Shown here piece after piece: positions 8,076-16,676 of a stretch of 64,000 nucleotides of DNA. The stretch is from Paenarthrobacter aurescens TC1. Its GTDB lineage: Bacteria > Actinomycetota > Actinomycetes > Actinomycetales > Micrococcaceae. Numbering within the stretch: the first letter of the stretch is position 1; the number at the start of each line of letters is the position of its first letter. The stretch lies in the NCBI GenBank assembly GCA_000014925.1, contig CP000475.1:248001-312000 (forward strand), given 5' to 3'. The translations under genes were made by a program, and so were the position numbers. A model generated the notes under the pieces. That model saw nothing but the letters and a program-made list of their open reading frames with translations. It searched no databases and was not told where the DNA came from.

Positions 8076-8258
8076 AAACCCCTAAAAATGAGTCGGAGAC
8101 ATCCTCATCTATGAGACGACTTACCGAGACGCGGCCACATGGCGGAATCACAGGATAGCGACGCCCTCTTCCCAGGCCCATTCGAGTGTCTTGAAAAACA
8201 ATAGTTTCTTGCAACACGCCGACCACCACGTGAGACACGGCCAAAGCGCCAACATAAC
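8076..8258. other. Spacer between divergent recombinases, possible res site
   Basis: 183 bp separating the resolvase start from the truncated recombinase. It contains several GAGAC-type half-sites (ATGAGTCGGAGAC near 8088, TATGAGACGAC near 8109, CGTGAGACACGG near 8229), also seen at the other junction (CATGAGACACGT near 5240). Resolvases usually bind such sites next to their own gene; this is inference. Confidence 0.35.
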
Positions 8259-8807
8259 GTGCGGGTCTCGACCAACGAGCAGGACCTCACCGCCCAACGG
8301 AACGGACTCGCCGCCCTCGGTGTCCCCGAAGACATGATCTTCTTTGACCATGGGCTGACCGGCAGGAACAGGGACCGGCCCGGCCTGCGCGAAGCCCTCG
8401 CCGCCGTCCGCGACGGGGACACCTTGGTCATCACCAAACTCGATCGGCTCGCCCGCTCCCTACCCGACGCCCGCGACATCGTCGAAGAACTCACCAAGAA
8501 GAAGGTGAAGCTGAGCATAGGCGGCTCTGTTCACGATCCCACCGATCCCGTCGGCCGGCTCCTCTTCAACGTCCTGGCCATGGTCGCCGAATTCGAATCC
8601 GACCTCATCCGCGCCCGCACCCGCGAAGGCATGCAAGTCGCCAAAGCCAAAGGCCGGCTCCGCGGCAAACAACCCAAACTCTCCAAAAGCCAGGAAGCCC
8701 ACCTCGTCTCCCTATATAAGGGAGGACAACACACCACCACCGAAATCGCCGATATTTTCAAAGTCGCCTGCAGCACGGTGTACCGAATTGTTCAGCGAAC
8801 CCCGTAG
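8259..8807 (+). pseudogene. Serine recombinase lacking its first beta strand
   Basis: 182 residues from a GTG at 8259. The catalytic Ser (RVSTNEQDLTAQ), the active-site arginines (ITKLDRLARSLPD) and the C-terminal HTH (TTTEIADIFKVACSTVYRIV) are present. The usual N-terminal GYA strand, needed for the resolvase fold, is missing. That strand sits at 5203-5232 (MSAHVVGYAR), so the gene appears interrupted by a ~3-kb insertion carrying merRA. Some product may still be made from the GTG, but activity is doubtful. Confidence 0.65.
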
Positions 8808-8890
8808 CCAGACACCCCGGGTTGAGCGCCTTCAATGGTAGGGCCGTAGAGTGGCATCAAACGTCATTAGTCAGGCAATCAGGGGAATAC

Positions 8891-9862
8891 ATGCCTTACT
8901 CGCTCCAGAATCGCTTAGTTGTAGGCGTTGCATCCAGCGCTCTGTTCGACCTCAAGGAGTCCGACCAAGTCTTCAGGGACAAAGGCGAAGAAGAGTACCG
9001 GAAGTTTCAGGAGGAAAACCTAGGCCGCCCGCTTGGCCCAGGAGTCGCGTTCCCGTTCATTAAGCGTATTCTCTCGCTTAATGACCTCGCGGAACCAGAC
9101 GAAGGAAACATTGTCGAAGTCATAGTGCTTTCACGTAACGACCCCGACACCGGACTCCGGGTCATGGAATCCGTGAAACACCATGAACTTGATATTACGA
9201 GGGCAATATTTATGCAAGGAAAGTCGCCCTATAAATTCATCCCTGCCCTCAATGTATCGCTCTTCCTGTCTGCCAATGAACGAGATGTGCGGGAGGCTCT
9301 GGCTCTCAACCTTCCAGCTGGCCGCGTCCTGGAATCGACACTGGTGGATGACGATGATGACGACTTGCGCATTGCTTTCGACTTTGACGGGGTCCTTGCA
9401 GATGACGGCTCAGAACAAGTGATGCAAGCCAAGGGCCTGAGCGATTTTCATGATTACGAGCGCGTCAACCTGGTTACACCCCATAATCCCGGGCCTCTTC
9501 GAGACTTTCTAATACGAGTCGCTGCCGTACAGAAACGGGAACAGGCGCGGAAGGAAGCCAACCCAAAATACAATATCCGTCTCCACGTAGCCATGGTCAC
9601 CGCGAGGAACGCCCCCTCCCACGAACGCCCGCTTCGAACGCTTAAGGATTGGGGCGTCATGGTCAACGACGCCTTCTTTCTCGGCGGCATTGATAAGGGA
9701 GAGATTCTCCGCATCCTGCGTCCACACATCTTCTTTGATGACCAAATCGGCCATCTGACCTCGACATCGCAGTCAGCCCCCTCTGTTCATATTCCATTCG
9801 GCGAACTAAACGCCCTGCCACAGGCAGGAGACTCCGAGAGCGCAGAGGGCCACCTTGCTTGA
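8891..9862 (+). CDS. Cytosolic-type 5'-nucleotidase (cN-I family)
   Basis: 323 residues from ATG 8891, preceded by AGGGGAAT. It begins LVVGVASSALFDL and carries a HAD-type catalytic motif AFDFDGVLADDGSE near residue 165, followed by VAMVTARNAPSHERPLRTL, FFLGGIDKGEILRIL and HIFFDDQIGHL. This order is the signature of the 5'-nucleotidase family related to eukaryotic cytosolic nucleotidase I (PF06189), which dephosphorylates nucleoside monophosphates. It overlaps the next gene by 8 bp, so the pair is a two-gene unit. It sits between recombinase remnants, as cargo. A defence role through nucleotide depletion is possible but unproven. Confidence 0.8.
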   Translation: MPYSLQNRLVVGVASSALFDLKESDQVFRDKGEEEYRKFQEENLGRPLGPGVAFPFIKRILSLNDLAEPDEGNIVEVIVLSRNDPDTGLRVMESVKHHELDITRAIFMQGKSPYKFIPALNVSLFLSANERDVREALALNLPAGRVLESTLVDDDDDDLRIAFDFDGVLADDGSEQVMQAKGLSDFHDYERVNLVTPHNPGPLRDFLIRVAAVQKREQARKEANPKYNIRLHVAMVTARNAPSHERPLRTLKDWGVMVNDAFFLGGIDKGEILRILRPHIFFDDQIGHLTSTSQSAPSVHIPFGELNALPQAGDSESAEGHLA

Positions 9863-10433
9863 TTTCTCTGCGCCCGGCAACGCATCGGAGATTTTGTGGG
9901 CCGGGGTCCTGACCCTGATCGCCATAGTGGGATCCGTCCTAATTTCGATTTGGATTCAACGAAAAGACTTCGATCGGCGAGAAAAAGAACAAACGGAGTC
10001 GTTCAACCAGCGTCAGGCCGAGGTCAATGCGACACTCACAGCGCAGGCTGAAGCCGATCTCCAGAAGTGGCGAAGGCATATGGCCGAACGGATGATTGAT
10101 CTCATCTCGCAAGCCGCGTCCTACGCCATAGATAGGAAAGGCTCTCGAGCCGCGATTCTCCAAGATGCAGAAGGAATCCACACGATACTGCATATGGACA
10201 ACAACGATGAGTTCGGTATGGGCGCGTGGATCGAATCCAAGTGCCGGGAACTTATCGCGGTTCCACACGTTCATTCCCAAGCAGAGTACAACCATGTCGC
10301 CGACGTAGCTGGAAGGGCCAAGGTGAAGCCCATGCTTTGGGCCTATGCATCCGATGCCATCAGCGACGACCCTGAGATCGCAAAGGCCAAAGATGAAGCA
10401 CATGGCCATGCCAGCAGGGACGTCTCCGCCTAA
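9855..10433 (+). CDS. Membrane-anchored coiled-coil protein of unknown function
   Basis: 192 residues from TTG 9855, inside the 3' end of the nucleotidase gene, with GAGGG upstream. One N-terminal transmembrane segment (ILWAGVLTLIAIVGSVLISI, about 13-32) is followed by a charged helical stretch (residues 33-75, rich in Arg, Glu and Gln) that looks like a coiled coil, and then a cytoplasmic domain I do not recognise (MIDLISQAASYAIDR..., ILHMDNNDEFGMGAWI). The translational overlap suggests that it works with the nucleotidase, perhaps as a membrane sensor or scaffold. Confidence 0.7.
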   Translation: MLDFSAPGNASEILWAGVLTLIAIVGSVLISIWIQRKDFDRREKEQTESFNQRQAEVNATLTAQAEADLQKWRRHMAERMIDLISQAASYAIDRKGSRAAILQDAEGIHTILHMDNNDEFGMGAWIESKCRELIAVPHVHSQAEYNHVADVAGRAKVKPMLWAYASDAISDDPEIAKAKDEAHGHASRDVSA

Positions 10434-10439
10434 ACCCGC

Positions 10440-10535
10440 GGTGAGGCCCGAACTGACTTGGCAGGTGATTATGGGATCAGCCGGGAAACGATCTACCAGC
10501 ACCTCCGCCCAGCCGCAGCCGCTCTAGCGGAGTGA
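10440..10535 (+). pseudogene. 3' remnant of a serine recombinase
   Basis: This frame reads ARTDLAGDYGISRETIYQHL and then a stop at 10535: the C-terminal helix-turn-helix of a resolvase, without the rest of the gene. It begins only a few bases after the stop of the membrane protein gene, so the nucleotidase pair is bounded on both sides by recombinase sequences. Confidence 0.65.
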
Positions 10536-10576
10536 GTACCGCCGCCCCACGTGGTAGGACTGCTATCCAGGTTGCC

Positions 10577-10756
10577 TTATCGCTTCTTCCCCGTGGTGCT
10601 AGTGCTCTTACTCTCGGTCACGGTCGTACGGGTAGCCGCAGCAGTTGTAGCTTTCGTGACATAGCGCCCAGTTACGGCGCTACGTTGCACTGCCCCGACA
10701 CGGTAAACGCCCTTGCCGAGACTTTGATATGAGCTTGTGTTGGTTTTCTTGGCCAC
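10577..10756 (-). CDS. Small basic protein, partner of the SIR2 gene
   Basis: 59 residues from GTG 10756, with GGAGGG about 9 bp upstream. It begins MAKKTNTSSYQSLGKGVYRV, has a central GRYVTKAT segment and a Ser/Thr/Lys-rich tail ending TGKKR. It is very basic and probably disordered at the ends. I recognise it only as a type of small conserved hypothetical with a GRYVTKAT-like core. It follows the SIR2 gene on the same strand 41 bp downstream. A related small protein at 25375 (VYRIAGSGKFETTAKK) follows another GAF-type protein. Confidence 0.7.
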   Translation of the reverse strand: MAKKTNTSSYQSLGKGVYRVGAVQRSAVTGRYVTKATTAAATRTTVTESKSTSTTGKKR

Positions 10757-10796
10757 AGTCGTCCCTCCGACTCTCTTGTGTAACCAGTCTACGGGC

Positions 10797-12188
10797 TTAG
10801 TGATCGAATGCTACCGCTGATAGTTCGAGCCCCCACTGATCGGCGATTTCGGCGAGACTACCGGCCCACATCATGCTGGATGCGTCATAACGGGAGGCTT
10901 CCTCGGGAAGACCCAAGGTCAGAACAGCTGCTGAATGTGCTGGAAAGTCCGGATGCGGTACCGGAATCGGTGCCGCCAAAACGGACCGCCATCGACGGGT
11001 GGGGTCGTCAGGAAGGTCTTGGATAAGGACTTCATCCACGCCTAATGCTTTCCCAGCGATCCACTCACTGTCATGCCCCGTGCTGACAGTTCGCAAGGCA
11101 GCCAGGTCTCGATACACTCGGTCCTGCGCAGCCCATTTTACGAGCTCACCCTCACCGTTTGCGAGCCAGAGCGTCAGATTCAAACGATCTACGTCGAGCG
11201 CTTCACGCATAGTCGATGCATCGCGTTCCAGTTGGTCGACGTGAGTACTCTGCAAGTCTTGAAATCTCCTTGTGTGCGCTTCCCATAGAAGGCGTGATCT
11301 TTGCTGAGGAGAAAGGTACGAGGGCAACGTGACATGACGGAGCTCACGAATGATCTGTGCAGCGTCAGAGTGATCCTCAAGGAGAACAGGCTGCAAGCCG
11401 ACTGCGCGCCATTGATCACTTAGAGCAGATCTAATTTCGGCGAATTGATCTTTCGAAACCGCGAAGCTTTGCCGGGCGAGAAGCACCATCGCATCGTGCT
11501 TCAACGGCTTCTTTCGCAGCGCGGCATGCAACCATTGGCGGACATCAGGGTCCCTGTAAGACGTGCCAGCAATGATAAGTACCCCTTTATCCAGAGCTGA
11601 TTCCAAATAATCCAGTTGCCAAGATTCCGTGTCGGCAATGAGATCGCTGAAATCGGTTAGCGTGAGGATGACGGCGTCTGCCCGTTGAGGAGTGATGACG
11701 CCGTGAAGGTGATGAACTCTGTATTGCATGTGATCTGTTGCGTTCTCAACGTGCGAGATCACTTCCTCACCTGTCTCCCTTTCGATCGCCTGCTCAAGGA
11801 GAGTGTCGAAATTAAGCGTTGCGAGGCTGGTGTCAGCATCGTCACCACTCAGGAAGTGGCCGACCACTGCAAGGTGGAGAGGAGACGGCTTGAGGGAAGT
11901 TACGCCTTCATAAAGTGCGATACGCAGTTTCTGCTGCCATCGATCCCCAAACGAAACGCGTGCAGCTTCGACGGCAATCAACGGATCTTGCCGAGCCAGC
12001 AAGATTTCCGCCGTCTCGGGCGAAGCAACCGACCCGCTTTGTATGAGCAACCTAGTCGCGAAGTCGTCCCAACCGGGCAGTCCAGACGTTACAGATGCGC
12101 CCGCGCCAAGCAGAAAAGTCGTATGAGTCTCAAGGCCTGATCGACGGAACAATTCCATAGTTTCAGCAGTCAGATCGGCGGCGCTCAT
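10797..12188 (-). CDS. SIR2-domain protein with GAF-like C-terminus
   Basis: 463 residues. The N-terminal SIR2-like NAD-binding domain (about 20-270) shows FLLGAGASVTSGLPGWDDF, LATLNFDTLLEQAI and VHHLHGVI, the sites that bind and cleave NAD in bacterial SIR2 effectors. The remainder (about 330-463) has a GAF-like pattern: LALWLANGEG-type strand, WRSVLAAPIPVPHP, AAVLTLGLPEEAS. SIR2 proteins of this kind act in antiphage defence by depleting NAD; the C-terminal domain would then be the sensor. It starts at ATG 12188 (a GTG precedes it) and is followed by a 59-residue basic protein. The assignment of the C-terminal fold is tentative. Confidence 0.78.
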   Translation of the reverse strand: MSAADLTAETMELFRRSGLETHTTFLLGAGASVTSGLPGWDDFATRLLIQSGSVASPETAEILLARQDPLIAVEAARVSFGDRWQQKLRIALYEGVTSLKPSPLHLAVVGHFLSGDDADTSLATLNFDTLLEQAIERETGEEVISHVENATDHMQYRVHHLHGVITPQRADAVILTLTDFSDLIADTESWQLDYLESALDKGVLIIAGTSYRDPDVRQWLHAALRKKPLKHDAMVLLARQSFAVSKDQFAEIRSALSDQWRAVGLQPVLLEDHSDAAQIIRELRHVTLPSYLSPQQRSRLLWEAHTRRFQDLQSTHVDQLERDASTMREALDVDRLNLTLWLANGEGELVKWAAQDRVYRDLAALRTVSTGHDSEWIAGKALGVDEVLIQDLPDDPTRRWRSVLAAPIPVPHPDFPAHSAAVLTLGLPEEASRYDASSMMWAGSLAEIADQWGLELSAVAFDH

Positions 12189-12191
12189 CAC

Positions 12192-12727
12192 TTCATTTTC
12201 TCATGGGCATTTGCCAGAATGTGTCAGGTCACAAGTTCGTCGTCAGTGTCGAGCTTTTGGGTGCCTTCGAAATCAGATCAACGCTACCTTGCTGCCCGAA
12301 CGCCTCCTGCTCAAGTGGCATCCCTATAGCGGAGTCGCCACTCACGCAACGCTTGGCTATGGACGCTGGGACGCGCAGGTTCTTCCGGAACCATGTCGAC
12401 AATTGGATCCTAGCCGAACACCTAACGACGTCGGCCAATGCAGCCGGCCTCCGCGCAAAACCTTCCTACAGTGATCCTGCACATAAGGTGATCCCCCGAG
12501 TGCCATCAAAGGTCAGTTTTCTTGATGTTGAGAACAAATAAGTGCGACAGGCAGATGAGACATCCGAGTCGTGGAAATCCTCGAGGTCGATCGCTCAATG
12601 ACAAGATAGCCAGCTCGTCGTAATAAACGATCCTTTGATTAGACCCGACTCAGTTGACCAGGGGAGGAGCGCGTAACCGATTGGAATAGTCCCCCACGCG
12701 GGTGTCTGGTTTTAGTTGTCCGTTGCT
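12192..12727. other. Intergenic, no gene supported
   Basis: About 540 bp between the SIR2 gene and the ABC transporter operon. It is more AT-rich than its surroundings. Short open frames here show no ribosome sites and no recognisable similarity. It probably marks a join between two acquired segments. Confidence 0.5.
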
Positions 12728-13612
12728 CTATGAAACGGCCAATCCTGTACCGGTTTGGACCGCGGCTGCGGGGCGGTGGCCCTGCTTGGCGAGCTGGATT
12801 TGTTCGTAGACGTGGTGGCGCAGTTCGGTAAAGCGCGGCAGCGAGCGGGTGTTCAGCTGGTCGCGCTCGTCCGGCAGGTCGATGACCAGGTCTTCCTGGA
12901 TGACCGTCGGCGAACTGGAAAGGATGATGACGCGTTCTCCGAGGTAGACGGACTCGTCGATGTCGTGGGTGACGAACAGGACCGTGACGCCGAGTTTGCG
13001 CCAGACGGTGCGGATCAGGTCTTCCAGATCCGCTCGGGTCTGCGCATCCACGGCCGCGAACGGCTCGTCCATGAGCAGCACCTCGGGCTGGTACGCCACG
13101 GCGCGGGCGATCGCCACGCGCTGCTGCATGCCGCCGGACAGCTGCCACGGGTAGGACTGCGGCACGTGGGACAGCCCCACGGCCTCCAGCGCGTCATCGA
13201 CAAGCTTGTCCCGCTCGGCCCGCGGCACGCCCTGGTTCTTCAGCGGCAACTCGACGTTCTCGCGCACCCGCATCCAGGGAAAGAGGGAGCGGCCGTATTC
13301 CTGGAACACGACGGCCATCTTCTTCGGCGGCCCGGAGACGGGCGTGCCGTTCAGCAGCACTTCGCCCTCGGTCGGGGCCATCAGCCCGGAGATGCACTTC
13401 AGGAGCGTGGTCTTGCCGGAGCCGGACGGGCCAACCAGGCAGGCCAGCTCGCCGGCCTTCAGGTCGAAAGTCAGGTTCCGGACGGCCTCGATATCGCCAC
13501 CGTCGGTCTTGTAAACCTTCTTCAGGTTCCGGACCGAGAGCATAGCCTCGTTCCCCGGCAGGGTCTTGCCCGCCGGGGCCGGGGTGGTTCCGGGAGTTGT
13601 TTCAGACTGCAT
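12728..13612 (-). CDS. ABC transporter ATPase, nitrate/sulfonate/taurine (SsuB/TauB) type
   Basis: 294 residues. Walker A GPSGSGKTTLLKC (about 60-72), signature LSGGMQQRVAIARA (about 155-168), Walker B EVLLMDEPFAAVDA (about 175-188) and the H-loop VTHDIDESVYL. The family energises import of small oxyanions or aromatic acids together with two permeases and a periplasmic-type binding protein. It is the last gene of a three-gene minus-strand operon, overlapping the upstream permease by 11 bp. The matching binding lipoprotein is encoded apart at 22.1-23.0 kb. Confidence 0.92.
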   Translation of the reverse strand: MQSETTPGTTPAPAGKTLPGNEAMLSVRNLKKVYKTDGGDIEAVRNLTFDLKAGELACLVGPSGSGKTTLLKCISGLMAPTEGEVLLNGTPVSGPPKKMAVVFQEYGRSLFPWMRVRENVELPLKNQGVPRAERDKLVDDALEAVGLSHVPQSYPWQLSGGMQQRVAIARAVAYQPEVLLMDEPFAAVDAQTRADLEDLIRTVWRKLGVTVLFVTHDIDESVYLGERVIILSSSPTVIQEDLVIDLPDERDQLNTRSLPRFTELRHHVYEQIQLAKQGHRPAAAVQTGTGLAVS

Positions 13613-14375
13613 TTTCTACCTCTCGCAGGCCGTGGTACCAGCGCAGCACACGCCGCTCGGTCCACTGGAAGATGAATGACAAGGCGACACCGATCAGGCC
13701 CAGGACCACAATGCCGGACCACATCTCCGGAATCGCGAAGGACCGCTGGAACTGCACGATCGTGAAGCCGAGCCCCGAGGACGAGGCGAACATTTCGGAA
13801 ATGACCATCAGGATCAAGCCAATGGACAGGCACTGGCGGATACCGGCCATGATCTGCGGCCCAGCCGAGGGAAGCACCAGGTACTTGATCCGCGCCCAGC
13901 CGTGGATGCCGTAGGTGTGGGCCGAGTCGGAGAGCACTCCGTCGATGGCACGGACACCTTCGATGGTGTTCAGCAGCACCGGCCACACACAGCCCGAAAT
14001 GATCACCGCGACCTTCATGCCGTCCGTGATCCCCATCAGCAGCATCAGCACCGGCACCAGGACCGGCGGCGGAATGGCGCGGAAGAATTCGAGCACCGGC
14101 TCCGTCAGATCCCGCAGCCACTTGACCGAACCGATCAACAGGCCCGCGACAATGCCGATAATGATCGCCGCGGCAACCCCGACGACCAACCGCCCGATAC
14201 TGGGCAGCACATCAGAGAGGATCCGCTCCCCGAACCACGTCTCGGCAAACGCCTCCGCCAGCAGGGCCGGCGTCGGCACGAAGAAATTCGTCTCCCCCAG
14301 CGTCGAAGCCCACCAGATCGCAACCAGGATCAGAGGCAACGCCAGCACGTATCCGAGAGTGTTCAACAACCTCAT
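13602..14375 (-). CDS. ABC transporter permease (SsuC-like)
   Basis: 257 residues with about six hydrophobic segments and the binding-protein-dependent transport loop (EAA motif) around residues 160-180, SAHTYGIHGWARIKYLVLP, that docks the ATPase. It begins MRLLNTLGYVLALPLILVAI. Its ATG overlaps the upstream permease stop by 4 bp. Together with the gene at 14372-15214 it gives a heterodimeric membrane channel, unlike classical SsuC, which is a homodimer. Confidence 0.9.
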   Translation of the reverse strand: MRLLNTLGYVLALPLILVAIWWASTLGETNFFVPTPALLAEAFAETWFGERILSDVLPSIGRLVVGVAAAIIIGIVAGLLIGSVKWLRDLTEPVLEFFRAIPPPVLVPVLMLLMGITDGMKVAVIISGCVWPVLLNTIEGVRAIDGVLSDSAHTYGIHGWARIKYLVLPSAGPQIMAGIRQCLSIGLILMVISEMFASSSGLGFTIVQFQRSFAIPEMWSGIVVLGLIGVALSFIFQWTERRVLRWYHGLREVENAV

Positions 14376-15214
14376 ACGATCACCTCCGAACGGATCGAGG
14401 AATGCCAGGACAATGTCTTGCGCTCAATGAAACGCATGACCAGATTAATGACGACGCCGATCAGGCCGGTCGCGAGTACCAGCGCGTACATCCCCGAGAT
14501 CGCGCCGCCCGACTGCGCCAGGGCAATTTCGCGCCCCAGCCCGGGGGAACCGATCACCAGCTCGGCGGTGATCGCCAGGATAAGCGCCACGGAAGCGGCC
14601 AGACGGATGCCGGTCATCAGGTACGGCAGCGCCGTCGGGAACACCACGTGGCGGACCCGGGCCATGGTGCCCAGTCCGTAGGACTTAGCGGTCTGCATTG
14701 CTACGTTGTCCACATCGGCGACCCCGTAAAGTACCTGGATGAAGACCTGCCAGAACGACGCGTAGACCACCAGCATCAGGGTTGATTCGATCTTCACACC
14801 GAACAGCAGCACGGCCAGCGGAATCAACGCCACCGACGGTATCGGACGGAGGAACTCCACGGTCGAGTTGGTGAACTTCCGCAGGAACATCGACGAACCG
14901 ATAATGAAGCCCAGCACCACGGCCAGCACGATCGCCATCACCAGACCGATCGCCCAGGCCAACATGGTCTCGCCCACCGCAACCCAGAACGCCGTCAAAC
15001 CGAAATCGGTGATCAGTGCCGCGATGACCTCACTGGCCGGCGGCAGGAACCGCGGCTCAACGATGCCCACGCGTGGAACCAACTCCCACAGCAGCAGGAA
15101 CCCGACAATGCCCGCTATCCCGAGCAACTGTTTTGACGGCAACTTCTTTGCCAGCTGCTTCCTAGCCCGCGGGATAGGCGCGGCGCTGTTGGTTGTTACG
15201 GCCTCCTGGGTCAT
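14372..15214 (-). CDS. ABC transporter permease (SsuC-like), second subunit
   Basis: 280 residues. A polar N-terminus of ~30 residues precedes six or so membrane spans. EAA-type loop AMQTAKSYGLGTMARVRHVV near residue 180. It starts at ATG 15214 as the first gene of the permease-permease-ATPase operon. Its substrate is presumably the aromatic acid handled by the dioxygenase genes to the right. Confidence 0.9.
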   Translation of the reverse strand: MTQEAVTTNSAAPIPRARKQLAKKLPSKQLLGIAGIVGFLLLWELVPRVGIVEPRFLPPASEVIAALITDFGLTAFWVAVGETMLAWAIGLVMAIVLAVVLGFIIGSSMFLRKFTNSTVEFLRPIPSVALIPLAVLLFGVKIESTLMLVVYASFWQVFIQVLYGVADVDNVAMQTAKSYGLGTMARVRHVVFPTALPYLMTGIRLAASVALILAITAELVIGSPGLGREIALAQSGGAISGMYALVLATGLIGVVINLVMRFIERKTLSWHSSIRSEVIV

Positions 15215-15676
15215 GGCAACAGGTCATTCAGGTTTAGGCTTTGACTCGAGTAATTGCTCGGCGAAATGCGTACTTTTGTCGTCTCAAGCCTGACGCAGAC
15301 TGAGTGGCTCTCCGTTATTCTGCCGTGCCTTTTCGGGACTAGTGCCGCAGATTTCGTAGGACCAGGAAGAGCGATGGTACAGGTGGGCGAAACGGAAGGT
15401 CTGAAACTTGCCGCGTACGCCTCTGTGGCACCGTGATAGCCGTTCATTTTGGCTGCTCCTTTGAGATTCGAGAATATTTTCACCTGGGCACCTGACCGAG
15501 CTGTTCAATTGCTTCAGCGCCGTATCATATGGGGAATTGAAACGAGCCGTTCAGCTCGGGCATTGATTCAACTCATGTCGTGGCTGGTTCCCAGCCCTAG
15601 GTCATGGAGGGGCTGCGGGCCTGGCCAGCTCAGTAATACCAGTCAGGTTCCGATCCACACTGTCAGGAGGTACGGC
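15215..15676. other. Leader/intergenic region upstream of the ABC operon
   Basis: About 460 bp between the permease start and the reductase stop. On the minus strand, AAAGGAGCAGCCAAAATG near 15450 begins a short frame MNGYHGATEAYAASFRP with a good ribosome site, but it shows no recognisable similarity. It may be a decayed gene start. The promoter of the transporter operon must lie here. Confidence 0.4.
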
Positions 15677-16657
15677 TCATGCGGGGACGAAAGCATCGCA
15701 GTGGAAATCACCAATGTCCAGGCCGGCATCGATGAATAAGTCGCGTGCATCGGACACCATCTTGTTACTGCCGCACGCGTATACGGAGCATTGAGTGTGG
15801 CCTTTGAGGTGCTTTAGGGCGGCAGACTGAACCCAACCTGTCTCTCCTGCCCATCCTTCCGGGGGCTGGGAGAGTACGGGCGTATAAGTGAACCAGTCGA
15901 GTTTCTCGTTCCACGACTTCACCAGATCAGACATATATAGATCAGGCTCATGTCGGCCGCCCCAGAAGAAGTGGACCGGTCGTTTAATGTTTAGGTGGAT
16001 GAGATTCTCCATAATTGACTTGACAGGAGCGAATCCGGTTCCGGTAGCCAACATGATCAAAGGCTCGTGGGAGTCTAAGGTCAGTTGTACGTCGCCGAAC
16101 GGCACCTCAACCAGGATTTTTTCATTTGGAGAGGCGTTTGCCAGGAAAGCATCTGAGAAGAGTCCTCCTTCATACTTACGTACGTGAAGTACTGCTTCAG
16201 CGTTTTTATGAGGGGGATTTGCCATTGAGTAGCTTCGCGTTTGCCCGTCAAAAATGATGTTCAGGTATTGGCCTGCATTGAAAATCGCCCTTACGCCGAT
16301 GGGAAATCTCAACACGAGTTCGGCGATGTCGGTGCTTAGCCAGTTGATTTTCTTTATTTTCGCGTCCAGCTTTTTCCTGGATGTCGGGTCGTACTTAGTC
16401 CAGTCCGTTGGTCGAATAACGACATCAGTCAGAGGTTTCGCCTGACAGAAGTAGACCGAGTCGGCTGGGGCTTTGATGTTGATTGACCGGTCTTGGACCT
16501 CACCTTTGATCAGAGTTCCCAAGCAGGTCGAGCAAACGCCTTTACGACAGGAGTAGGGGATCGAGTACCCGCTTTTTTCAGCGGCCTCAAGAATTGTGTC
16601 ACTCTCTTCACTGTCAATAACTATGTCAGTAGCATCAATATGCACGGCCTTGGTCAT
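15677..16657 (-). CDS. tphA1: Dioxygenase reductase (2Fe-2S ferredoxin + FAD/NAD), TphA1-like
   Basis: 326 residues. N-terminal plant-type ferredoxin domain with CRKGVCSTC (about 37-45) and the fourth ligand in SVYFCQAK. Ferredoxin-reductase FAD site TRSYSMAN near residue 140 and NAD site ATGTGFAPVKS near residue 205. It transfers electrons from NAD(P)H to the Rieske oxygenase, a class IB-type chain in one protein. It is the fourth and last gene of the dioxygenase operon, 19 bp after the PdxA-like gene. Size and order match TphA1 of the terephthalate system; the exact substrate is inferred. Confidence 0.85.
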   Translation of the reverse strand: MTKAVHIDATDIVIDSEESDTILEAAEKSGYSIPYSCRKGVCSTCLGTLIKGEVQDRSINIKAPADSVYFCQAKPLTDVVIRPTDWTKYDPTSRKKLDAKIKKINWLSTDIAELVLRFPIGVRAIFNAGQYLNIIFDGQTRSYSMANPPHKNAEAVLHVRKYEGGLFSDAFLANASPNEKILVEVPFGDVQLTLDSHEPLIMLATGTGFAPVKSIMENLIHLNIKRPVHFFWGGRHEPDLYMSDLVKSWNEKLDWFTYTPVLSQPPEGWAGETGWVQSAALKHLKGHTQCSVYACGSNKMVSDARDLFIDAGLDIGDFHCDAFVPA

Positions 16658-16676
16658 GATCGTCCTTCTTCCCCAC

